NCBI GenBank assembly: GCA_022749755.1
Contig: CM040443.1
Location: 15,963,244-16,027,243 of the forward strand
Length of the DNA stretch: 64,000 nucleotides
Reading direction: 5' to 3'
Source of the DNA: Azadirachta indica
Lineage: Eukaryota > Streptophyta > Magnoliopsida > Sapindales > Meliaceae
Of the stretch, positions 50,009 through 58,429 are shown in pieces. The position numbers and the translations under genes are program-made. Every line of letters begins with the position of its first letter. Within the stretch, counting starts at the first letter, position 1. The notes beneath the pieces were generated by a model, which saw nothing but the letters and a program-made list of their open reading frames with translations, made no database searches and was not told the origin of the DNA.

Positions 50009-50530
50009 AAAATGTGACATCTTAGAAAACCTATCAACCACTACAAAAATAGAATCTTTCCCCTTTTTCGATCTAAGTAAACCCAAAATAAAATCCATGA
50101 AAATATTAGTTCGAAGTTCACTAGAAACAGGTAAAGGAGTATACAAACCTTGATTTAAAACTTTAGATTTAGCTTGTTTGCACACAACACATCTATTACA
50201 AACTCTTTGCACATCATTATTCATTTTAGGCCCATAAAAGTGTTCATTTAAAGTGTCTAAAGTTTTTGTAATGCCAAAATGTCCCATTAAACTACCCTCA
50301 TGAGACTCTTTTACAAGCAATTCTCTCAGATAACAAATAGGTATGCACAATTTATTTTCTTTAAACAAAAACCCATCCATTCTATAGAACTTACCATATG
50401 CAGTTTTCTCACATGCTTTGAAAATGCTAGAAAAGTCAGTATCATCATCATAAAGAGTTTTAATATGTTCAAATCTAAGCATTCTTGCATCTAAAGCATT
50501 AAGTAAAGTATACCTCCTTGAAAGTGCATC
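50009..50530 (-). pseudogene. pol (IN): F2 integrase N-terminal part, truncated
   Basis: Integrase inserts the element's cDNA into the genome. Seen here: the end of the RNase H to integrase linker ([15 protein letters not shown]), the HHCC zinc-binding domain (ESHEGSLMGHFG...VCNRCVVCKQAK) and the start of the catalytic core ([33 protein letters not shown]) with the first catalytic Asp. The sequence then passes into satellite, so the other two catalytic residues and any chromodomain are lost. The last ~30 residues of the open frame are satellite. Confidence 0.87.
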
Positions 50531-50850
50531 AGCCACAACATTGTCTTTACCTTGTATTTAATCACATAAGAAAAAGTCTCAATAAATTCGACCCATTTGG
50601 CATGTCGTTTGTTCAACTTACCTTGCCCCTTAATAAACTTCAAAGATTGATAATCAGTATGAATAATAAATTCCTTAGACCATAAGTAATGCTGCCAATT
50701 TTCCAAAGCTCTAACCAAAGCATAAAGCTCTTTGTTGTAAGTAGGATAATTCAATGAGGTGCCTTAGAGCTTTTCACTAAAGTAGGCAATTGGCCTCTTT
50801 TCCTGCATAAGAACAGCCCCAATGCCCAATCCTGATGCATCACATTCAAG
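50491..50850 (-). pseudogene. pol (RH): F2 RNase H domain, frameshifted
   Basis: RNase H removes the RNA strand of the RNA/DNA hybrid. The domain starts at [30 protein letters not shown] with the first catalytic Asp, is interrupted by a stop (near 50763), and continues as [24 protein letters not shown] and [15 protein letters not shown], containing the Glu and second Asp. A frameshift near 50550 (KYKVKTMLW in place of the family's KYKQGKDNVV) separates it from integrase. Identified by strong resemblance to plant gypsy elements. Confidence 0.85.
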
Positions 50851-51941
50851 TTCAAAAGTATTAGCAAAGTTAGGCAAAGCAAGAATGAGTGCTTTACAAA
50901 GCTTATCTTTCAACAAAGTAAATGCATGCTCTTGTTCTTTGTCCCACTTAAAAATACAATTCTTTTTAATTACCTCTGTAAGGGGTGCCGCAACAGTGCT
51001 AAAATCTTTTACAAACTGTCTATAAAAACTAGCCAATCCATGAAAACTTCTTATCTCACTTATCGATTTAGGAGTAGGCCAATTTTTTATAACACTTACC
51101 TTCTCTTCATCAACTTCAACGCCTTGAGCACTTACCACGAAACCTAAAAACACAATTCGATCTAAACAAAAAGAATACTTTTTAAGGTTAGCATATAACT
51201 TTTCTTTCCTCAAAATATCAAGTACAGCCCTTAAATATTCTACGTGTTGATTCAAATTTTTGGAATACATAAGGATATCATCAAAGTATACAACAACAAA
51301 TTTTCCAATTAAATCTTTCAAAACATGGTTCATAAGCCTCATGAAAGTATTAGGTGCATTAGTTAAATCAAAAGGCATAACTAACCATTCATATAGACCA
51401 TATTTTGTTTTGAATGAAGTTTTACACTCATCACCCTCTCTCATGCGAATTTGATGATATCCACTTTTCAAATCAATTTTTTAAAGATAATAGAACCATA
51501 TAATTCATCAAGCATATCATCTAGCCTAGGAATAGAATGGCGATACTTTACCGTAATGTTATTAATTGCACGACAATCAACACACATATGCCAAGAGCCA
51601 TCTTTCTTAGGTACCAACAGAACAGGAACAACACATGAACTCATACTTTCTTTAACATATCCCTTGGTTAATAACTCCTCAACTTGCCTTTGAAACTCCT
51701 TTGTCTCCTCGGGATTACTCCTATAGGCTGGCTTATTTGGAATTGAAGCTCCAGGAATGAAGTCGATCTGATGCTCGATACTACTAATGGGCGGCAATTC
51801 ATTGGGTACCTCATCAGGAAAAACATCTTCATAAGCTTGTAAAAGAGAAACAAATGCAGTAGGCGAAGAAGTATTAAGGTCATTGGTGTTTAAGTAAAGT
51901 TTCTTGTACATAAGTACAAGTATACTTTGTTGGAAAACCAA
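50764..51941 (-). pseudogene. pol (RT): F2 reverse transcriptase, frameshifted
   Basis: The fingers and palm are easily read. The upstream frame 51468-51941 has YEDVFPDEVPNELPPISSIEHQ, then VPVLLVPKKDGSWHMCVDCRAINNITVKYRHSIPRLDDMLDELYG. After a one-base deletion in an A-run at about 51480 the next frame continues [35 protein letters not shown], and the catalytic YFDD (codons at 51277-51288). The connection region follows with [23 protein letters not shown]. Apart from the frameshift, the catalytic motifs are intact. The lineage within Ty3/gypsy is left open because the C-terminal end of integrase is missing. Confidence 0.92.
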
Positions 51942-52195
51942 GCTGCCCTAATATCACTCTTTTTTGCATAAAAACTCACTTGTTTCTTTTTACACTCAAT
52001 TGTTTCTTTTTCCTCCACTCTTTTTCCCTCATTTGAATTCTGCCCCTCTCCATTCGAACTCACTTTTTTTTCTTTCTCATTATTTTTGCCACTCTTTTCT
52101 TTTGAAAACTTACTCTCCTTTGTTACACCTTCACTCATTCTTTTCTTCTCACTCTTGTTTTCTCTCTGACTTTGCATTCTTCTAAGATCACATTT
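51942..52195 (-). pseudogene. F2 protease-RT linker
   Basis: A Lys/Glu/Ser-rich region (KESKFSKEKSGKN, EKKVSSNGEGQ) ends in KKKQVSFYAKKSDIRAAWFSNK. A charged spacer followed by a VSFYAK-like motif is found just before RT in several plant gypsy polyproteins, from memory. It lies in a different frame from its neighbours because of indels. Confidence 0.65.
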
Positions 52196-52768
52196 CTAAA
52201 CTTCTTTAGGTGAAAGTGGTACAAGAGTAATTTTCTTCCCATCCTTCTCAAAAGTATAATGATTTGTAAAACCATTATGTAACACCCTTCTGTCAAATTG
52301 CCAAGGGCGTCCCAACAAGAGATGACCAGTATGCATGGGCACTACATCAAACAACAACTCATCTCTATATTTGCCTATTTTGAAGGCAACAAGAACTTGT
52401 TTTGTCACCCTAACTTCCCCACAATCATTAAGCCACTTCAACTTGTAAGGATGTGAATGTTTTAAAGTAGGTAACCCCAACTTTTCTACAAGAGTAGTAC
52501 TAGCAACATTAGTTACACTACCACCATCAATTATGACATCACAAATCCTATCCTTTACAAGACACCTAGTATGGAAGAGATTCTCTCTTTGATCACATTC
52601 TTCCTGTTGGACTTCCATATTCAAAACTCTTCTTGATACAAGAGCCTTACCACTTTCAGCCATAGTAAATTGCTCATCCCCTTCTTCATCACTTGCATCT
52701 TCAAGAGGTGGCATCGTCTCTTTTTCATTCTCCTCTTCATTGGCCGAATAGTACTCTCCCTTAAGCAT
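52196..52768 (-). pseudogene. pol (PR): F2 aspartic protease region
   Basis: The protease cuts the gag-pol polyprotein. After an acidic linker (EEENEKETMPPLEDASDEEGDEQ) comes the domain with active-site loop VIIDGGSVTNVAS, the DGGS form of the aspartic protease DSG/DTG motif, then TLVEKLGLP, YRDELLFDVVPMHTGHLLLGRPWQFDR and NHYTFEKDGKKITL. The frame of 190 codons is open here but is separated from gag by a stop (near 52782) and from RT by frameshifts. It provides the reference for recognising the protease scrap in E1. Confidence 0.87.
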
Positions 52769-52780
52769 GAATATGGTTCT

Positions 52781-53811
52781 TTAATTTGGGCAATCCCGCT
52801 TGTAATGTCCTATGCCTTGACATTTAAAACATTTAATATTTCTGGTGTTAGTAATAGAATCAAGCTTACCTTTATCTTTGCTTAGGTTGGATGTTTTGGG
52901 AAACTCTTTGAATTCGATTTTAGGCTTGAATGATGAAGCCTTATTATCTTTCCTCCAATTTGATTTGAATGAAGAAGTATCGAAGGAAAACTGAGTTGCA
53001 CGACCTCTCTTTTTCAGTTGCTTCTCAACTTTCAATGCAAGGTGAAGCAAGTCTTCTAGCTCCATATATGGCTACAATTTAACCACATTAGAAATCTCCT
53101 TGTTCAAACCATTGATGAATCTTGCCATTATAACTTCATTATCTTCCTCTACATTTGCTCTTATCATTGCTACCTCCATCTTCTTGTAGTATTCCTCAAC
53201 ACTCTTAGACCTTTGAGTGAGATTTTGAAGTCGATTATACAATTATCTATAGTAGTAGCTTGGTACAAATCTCTTGCGCATGATAGATTTTAGATCTCTC
53301 CACTATTCAATGGGCCTTTCCCTATTTCTCCTTCGCTTTTGCTTAGTATCATCCCACTAAGTAATAGCATAAGCTTCAAAAACAGCCACGGCAAGCTTCA
53401 ACTTCTTGGATTCAGTGTAGTCATTGCAATCAAACACTAATTCAATCTTCGTTTCGCAATCCAAGTATGCCTCAGAATCCATTCTTCCATAAAATGGTGG
53501 AATTTTTAGTTTAACCCCACTGTTGTTATTGTTATTGTTTCTTGCCCTCGGTCTCACCTCTTCTTCCTCTCCATTGTCATCAAGCGATTCACTATCATTA
53601 AAGCTATCACTAATTGAGCTCTTCTTGGAACTCGCCTAGTTTGCATGGTTGGATTAGGAGCATTAGGTGGCTGCCCCCTTGTGGCTGAAACCTCCAGCCT
53701 CTCCATTCTATCAACCAACTCTCCATATTTTCTATCCATGGCTTGCAACAACTCGGTTAAGGCTTGGAATCGATCTATCTCACCTTGTGGATTTTCTGCT
53801 TGTCCACTCAT
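52781..53811 (-). pseudogene. gag: F2 gag relic
   Basis: Starts at an ATG at 53811 (MSGQAENPQ). A one-base deletion near 53607 shifts the frame after RRAQL. The core resumes as IPPFYGRMDSEAYLDCETKIELVFDCNDYTESKK, and a Trp codon of the WWDD motif has become a stop near 53356. At least one further stop (QPYMELEDLL has become stop-PYMELEDLL) follows. The CCHC knuckle is intact: CFKCQGIGHYKRDC. It is more broken than F1 gag overall, but retains the Cys residue at F1's stop position. F1 and F2 are clearly the same family. Confidence 0.88.
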
Positions 53812-54638
53812 CCTGCAAGACAGTTAGTAAAGCAAAAGAATAATTTCCTCACTTCACTCCCTCACGTGTTTCACTCAAGTAATGTTATCACTCAAGTTCG
53901 CTTGTGTTTCAGACTTAATTTATGACTTTTCTCTAGATGAGCTCACACTAAGCCTTTTTTCACTCTAATTCTCTTATTAAGATTAGTTGCAAAAATTAAA
54001 ATTTATACAAACTTACTAAATACAATGAAAAGTAAAATAAAACTAATTTAGATAGGCAACAAATTGGGAAAGCACAAAGACTAGGAAATAGATTTTAGAA
54101 ATGATAAAGGAAATATTAAGACCAAAGAAAAAAAATTCAGTACAGGAATAGGAAAGTCAACAAAAAATTTTGGAAAAATTAGAAAGCAAATCCTAACTTG
54201 TTTTGGAATGTAGGCTTGATTTGGTCAAACTCCTTGAAGTAATCTGATTTTTCTTTTTATTCTCCTTATTTTCGTTCAACACCTGCCTCCCTTTTTTTTT
54301 TTCTTTTTTCTTCTCTTGGCCAAATGCTCTGCTTTTCTCTCCTTTTTTTTTTTTTTTATTTTTTTTTACTTCCAAACACGTAAGAGTGACCAAACAAAAA
54401 TAAATAGAAAGAGACACAAAAGAAACGAATAAACAAAGACTAAATCAACTGAATTAGAGATTGATACAATCCAAACTTGACTTGCTGTGAATTGAAAGGA
54501 AACCCCCTTCTTCTTTTTTTTTTTTTGACATAATAGACACAAAAATGAAAATAAATAGAATTGAAGCAAAACAGACTTAGAAACTAAAGAAACAAATAGA
54601 CAAATTTGAAAGACGATATAACCTAATTTAGAGCCGTA
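53812..54638 (-). other. F2 untranslated leader
   Basis: About 830 bp, homologous to the F1 leader, with long T runs around 54292, 54344 and 54518 on the plus strand. No gene is visible. Charged frames such as 54193-54417 come from the homopolymer runs. Confidence 0.7.
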
Positions 54639-54650
54639 GCTCTGATACCA
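54639..54650 (-). other. Primer binding site of F2
   Basis: In element sense TGGTATCAGAGC, a perfect match to the standard initiator-methionine tRNA complement, three bases from the LTR. Confidence 0.9.
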
Positions 54651-54653
54651 AAC

Positions 54654-55501
54654 TGATACGAACTCCGAGTATATTAAACTTGAGACCCAATATCTTTACG
54701 CATGGAAGCAACCTCTTGGAAAGCTAAATCAGATTCACCCAAGTCTACAACCCAATTTCAACTTGTGAAAGAGAACCTTAAAATAAATACCCTCAAAGTA
54801 ATTAGCTTTGATTGTAAGAACCTTAATTCAAGCAAGAATCAAAACAAGAGATAACATTCTCAATTTTATTTCATTCGAAAAAGTAATTCATGCCTCCATG
54901 GGAGCATGTGGCTGAATATATAAGGGTACAAGAGATAAGTAACCCTAATTGGAGTGTTTGACCACAAAATTAAACTTATTCTAACTTAAAATAAAATAAA
55001 TTGAATTTGGACTTAATAATTAGTGTTAACAGCCCAAACACATAACAAACTATAAATATATATTTATAAATAAGATTAAAATAGGTAATGGGTTTGAACA
55101 GCAACTTAGCCCAAACTGGCACATGGAATTCGAAACTTGCATCACGATGACGATCTGATTCGAACTGCAATTAAAAGACTTGAACATGCTGGCTTAGCCT
55201 TGAGACATCATTCGAATATGGCCTGATACAAATTTGAGAAGTTGAATTTCGTAAAAGCTTTAATCTTTAGGTTTTGCCTTCTTGTACTTGTGTCAATGTT
55301 ACCAAACTCTGATTATTGTCTTGAAGTTCAAGCTTGATATTTGACTCTTTTTTACACTTTTGAATTGTTGTAAGATCATCCCACAAATCTTGAATCATCC
55401 CATTCAATGCGTCTTTGAATTTCTTTATTCTTGCTCTTGTAACGGGACCATTAGGTAGCTGAATTGGATCATTGCTCTTGTGTGCATCCGTATTTGCATC
55501 A
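54654..55501 (-). repeat. F2 5' LTR, family G
   Basis: 848 bp with ends TGATGCAAATACGG...AGTTCGTATCA in element sense. It is followed by satellite TGATATGTGCTTG, matching the end of S2 (10355) and S6 (36546), so this LTR end lies at a normal satellite anchor. The left end of F2 is truncated, so the matching target duplication cannot be seen. Confidence 0.9.
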
Positions 55502-55652
55502 TGATATGTGCTTGAAAAATAACTTTATATCAAGACGTGGCACATCTTCTTACTCAGCATCGCGTGAGGATCATTACGGCATATTTTATTTTGAAAATCA
55601 GAAAGTCGAAAACGTACAATTTTTGGTGCTGGAAATGTGAAATGTGGTACGA
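55502..55652. repeat. Satellite array S9, about one monomer (unit C)
   Basis: A single monomer caught between F2 and E1 copy C. It matches the last monomer of S2 (10355-10508), including CGTGCTTG or ATGCTTG at its start and GAAAATCAGAAAGTCGAAAA, and ends with GTGGTACGA, the E1 target site. Confidence 0.92.
55648..55652. repeat. Left target-site duplication of E1 copy C (TACGA)
   Basis: Exact partner of 58425-58429 and identical in sequence and satellite position to the duplication of copy A. Confidence 0.9.
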
Positions 55653-56426
55653 TAATACCGGAAAATGGAGGTATGTGGGACAATTAATGTTTGTTAAGGA
55701 AAAATAGATTATTAAGCTCTATTCCTAATATTAACAACAAAGGAATACATAAACACCACCCTAAAATTGTTATTAAAGGTTGTAGAGTTTCAAAGAAAAC
55801 ACTCACCACTCTATAAAAAATTCTCCAAGAGATACAGAGTATAAAACACAAGAATTTTATTAAACTAAACTCAAAATAACTTGATTTCAATACTACATGC
55901 TTGAAGCCTTTATATAGGTTCTTACAAAGAAAGAAATATCAAAGATTAGGCCAACAACCCCTAGAAATTTCAATGACTAGGCCAATAATCATTACCTAAC
56001 TTTGACAAATGATATAAAAATTTAAAATTTTTTGAAAATAAACCAAAACAGCTATGACTTTGAATTACAACTCACTAAATCCTTCCATCATTTAGAAAAT
56101 TAAACTAAAACACATTGAATTTAAGTTAAAAAATCTCTAAAATTCGTGTATCCTGATTTTGCCTTGAAAATTAACATGTTGTGAAGAAGTTACCATAAGT
56201 TTCTCTAGAAAACTCCAAATACTAAACCGTAAAATTTTATAGAAAGCTTACTTCTTTAACTTTCTAGTAGAACCAACCTCTTTCTGAAATATTATTTCAG
56301 TGAATACAATTTAAATTCTGAAATTACCCCTCTGACAGTATCTTCATAACTTAGCATATTAGGGTAATTTTCTTAAACTTATTGGCATTTAAGTTTTGCT
56401 CTTAATGTTTAGACACCCTCGTGTCA
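55653..56426 (-). repeat. E1 copy C left LTR (3' LTR in element sense)
   Basis: 774 bp. It starts with TAATACCGG on the plus strand, as does the left LTR of copy A, where right LTRs have TGATACCGG or TGATATCGG. TATA motif at 55907-55918. Confidence 0.9.
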
Positions 56427-56437
56427 ATTTCCCCTGG
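56427..56437 (-). other. Polypurine tract of E1 copy C
   Basis: In element sense CCAGGGGAAAT, next to the 3' LTR; one base different from copies A and B. Confidence 0.75.
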
Positions 56438-56542
56438 TTGAAAAATAAAGACTCTCCTGAGTCTCCAATCTCTGATTCTATGATATGGCCTGAGATTGTT
56501 GTTTCTTGCATTTCGGTTCTTCTTTTTTAGATGTTCGAAACT

Positions 56543-57526
56543 CTACGGTGCTTCACTTGTCCACTTGAACGAGAAAGCTTTCAAGCATTCAATGATTGCA
56601 ACAATGGTGTTGAAATTTTTGATGAATCTCCGGTAATATGAGGTCACTCCATTGAAGCTTTGGATGTCATGAAGTTTAGGTGAAATTTCCTCTAGAACAG
56701 CATCACAAAACTCTTCAAAAAGATGCTTTACAATCTGCGGTGGTTCATTGTCATCTTCATTTTCTCCCAAAACAAGAAGATCCAAAATATTGCCACTCTT
56801 CTTTTCCTTTCTTTTAAACTTCAAAAGAGTAAGAAAAATTTTTCCCTCTTTTTTGAAAGGTTTAGTAACACTTTTCATATTATTAAGATTTAAAACACTC
56901 TTGACACCACCCTTCTTAAAAGAATAAGTATTTTTAAAACTACTATACATGTTCTTTCTACCATATCTCCAAGAATATCTATTTAAATGACAACAATTCA
57001 TAGGAACAACTTTAAACCAAGTTTCATTTTGATACTTCTCCTTAATAGAAAATGAAATAAAGTAGTGTTTGGTTAGTTTACTTTCAACTTCTTCATCTCC
57101 TTTTGTATACTTTTCCACTTCAGTCTCCATTTCGTCTTCATGAAAATTTGCTACTTCAAAGGTCCTATGAATAGGTTCTACCTCATCTTCTTCCTCCTCC
57201 GCGTAGTTGTCATACTTTGCTTGCATGTAGACTTCCTCTTCTTCTGCTTCAATAATAGATTCACGGACAGGTTGCACATCATTTTCTTCCTCTATGTAGT
57301 CTTCATATTTTGCCTCCATGTGGTCTTCTCTATCTCCTTCATCAATAAGATTTTCATGGACAGGTTCTTCATGTTGCCAACCATTTTGTAGATTTTCATA
57401 TGTCTCAAACAGTTGTTGAATTTGATTGAGTTGTTTTCTCATATCTTGTAATTGAGTATCATGAGGATAAACTTTGGTAATAGGGGAACTAAACTGAAAA
57501 TACTTTAGGTAATGACAAGCTACCAT
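56543..57526 (-). CDS. E1 internal protein, acidic, with PR and RT scraps
   Basis: An open frame of 327 codons from the first ATG (57526); it also stays open nine codons upstream without another ATG. From the N-terminus: a region with no family I recognise, including a Gln-rich helix-like stretch (LQDMRKQLNQIQQLFETYENLQ); a Glu-rich region with two related blocks, MEAKYEDYIEEENDV and MQAKYDNYAEEEEDEV; KVVPMNCCHL...WRYGRK...NTYSFKKGGVKSVL, matching the C-terminal part of the gypsy protease (F2: VVPMHTGHLLLGRPW, NHYTFEKDGKKITL) without its active site; LFEEFCDAVLEEISPKLHDIQ, matching the start of RT; then SFNGVTSYYRRFIKNFN and FKWTSEA, matching the RT-RNase H connection. RT palm, YxDD, RNase H and integrase are missing. 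The frame may still be translated, but no function can be assigned. Confidence 0.7.
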   Translation of the reverse strand: MVACHYLKYFQFSSPITKVYPHDTQLQDMRKQLNQIQQLFETYENLQNGWQHEEPVHENLIDEGDREDHMEAKYEDYIEEENDVQPVRESIIEAEEEEVYMQAKYDNYAEEEEDEVEPIHRTFEVANFHEDEMETEVEKYTKGDEEVESKLTKHYFISFSIKEKYQNETWFKVVPMNCCHLNRYSWRYGRKNMYSSFKNTYSFKKGGVKSVLNLNNMKSVTKPFKKEGKIFLTLLKFKRKEKKSGNILDLLVLGENEDDNEPPQIVKHLFEEFCDAVLEEISPKLHDIQSFNGVTSYYRRFIKNFNTIVAIIECLKAFSFKWTSEAP

Positions 57527-57642
57527 AACGTGACAGGTTGCAAAGATTTTCAAGTTCTCATAAGGCTTGTAAGAACTTTTTGGTTTTGGATTTTGACAAG
57601 ATTTTGGGTTGGTTTGTGAACAAAGTTTTGAAAGGATCTTTC

Positions 57643-57655
57643 GGCTTTGACACCA
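57643..57655 (-). other. Primer binding site of E1 copy C
   Basis: In element sense TGGTGTCAAAGCC, two bases away from the standard initiator-methionine tRNA complement. Confidence 0.8.
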
Positions 57656-57658
57656 AAT

Positions 57659-58424
57659 TGATATCGGAAAATGGAGGTATATGGGACAATTATTGTTTGC
57701 TAAGGAAACATAGATTACTAAGCTCTAATCCAAATATTAACAACAAAAGGATACAAAAACACCACCCTAAAATTATTATTAAAGGTTGTAGAGCTTCAAA
57801 GAAAATACTCACCACTCTCTAGAAAATTCTCCAAGAGATACAAAGTATAAAACACAAGAATTTAATTAAACTCAACTCAAAATAACTTGATTTCAATACT
57901 ACATGCTTGAAGCCTTTATATAGGCTCTTACAAAGAAAGAAACGTCTAAGATTAGGCCAACAACCCGTAGAAATTTCAATGGTTAGGCCAATAACAATTA
58001 CCTAATTTTGACAAACGATACAAAAATTTAAAATTATTTGAAAATAAACCAACAAAGCTAAGACTTTGAATTATAACTCACTAAATCCTTCTATCATCTA
58101 GAAAATTAAACAAAACAAATTGAATTTAAGTTAAAAAATCTCTAAAATTCGTGCATCCAAATTTTATCTTGAAGATTAACATGTTGTAAACAAGTTACCA
58201 TACTAGAGAACTCCAAATGTTAAATCGTAAAATTTTATAGAAAGCTTACTTTTTAAAACTTTCAGTTGCACCAACCTCTTTTTGAAATATTATTTCAGTG
58301 AATACAGTTTAAATTTCGAAATTACCCCTCTGACAGTGTCTTTATAACATAGCATATTAGGGTAATCTTTTTGAACTTATTAGCATTTAAGTTTTGCTCT
58401 TGATGTTTAGACACTCCCGTGCCA
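57659..58424 (-). repeat. E1 copy C right LTR (5' LTR in element sense)
   Basis: 766 bp, slightly shorter through a small deletion near 58203 (ACCATACTAGAG where others have ACCATAAGTTTCTCTAGAG). TATA motif at 57914-57925. It groups with the right LTRs of copies A and B. Confidence 0.9.
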
Positions 58425-58429
58425 TACGA
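58425..58429. repeat. Right target-site duplication of E1 copy C (TACGA)
   Basis: Partner of 55648-55652. Confidence 0.9.

Larger units (their letters stand above)
50000..55501 (-). mobile_element. F2: truncated Ty3/gypsy retrotransposon, family G
   Basis: An element remnant of 5.5 kb in minus orientation containing LTR, primer site, leader, gag, protease, RT, RNase H and half of integrase, in the gag-PR-RT-RH-IN order that defines Ty3/gypsy. The 3' part (rest of integrase, polypurine tract, 3' LTR) is missing; instead the element joins satellite at about 50000 with the short homology AAAACGTA. Several stops and frameshifts make it inactive. It occupies the place of everything that lies between S1/S5 and the end of S2/S6 in the other units. 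Confidence 0.9.
55653..58424 (-). mobile_element. E1 copy C: non-autonomous LTR retrotransposon, best preserved
   Basis: 2772 bp with both LTRs, primer site, polypurine tract and both target duplications. Its internal frame is the longest of the three copies. The primer site has one extra change (TGGTGTCAAAGCC). Confidence 0.9.
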
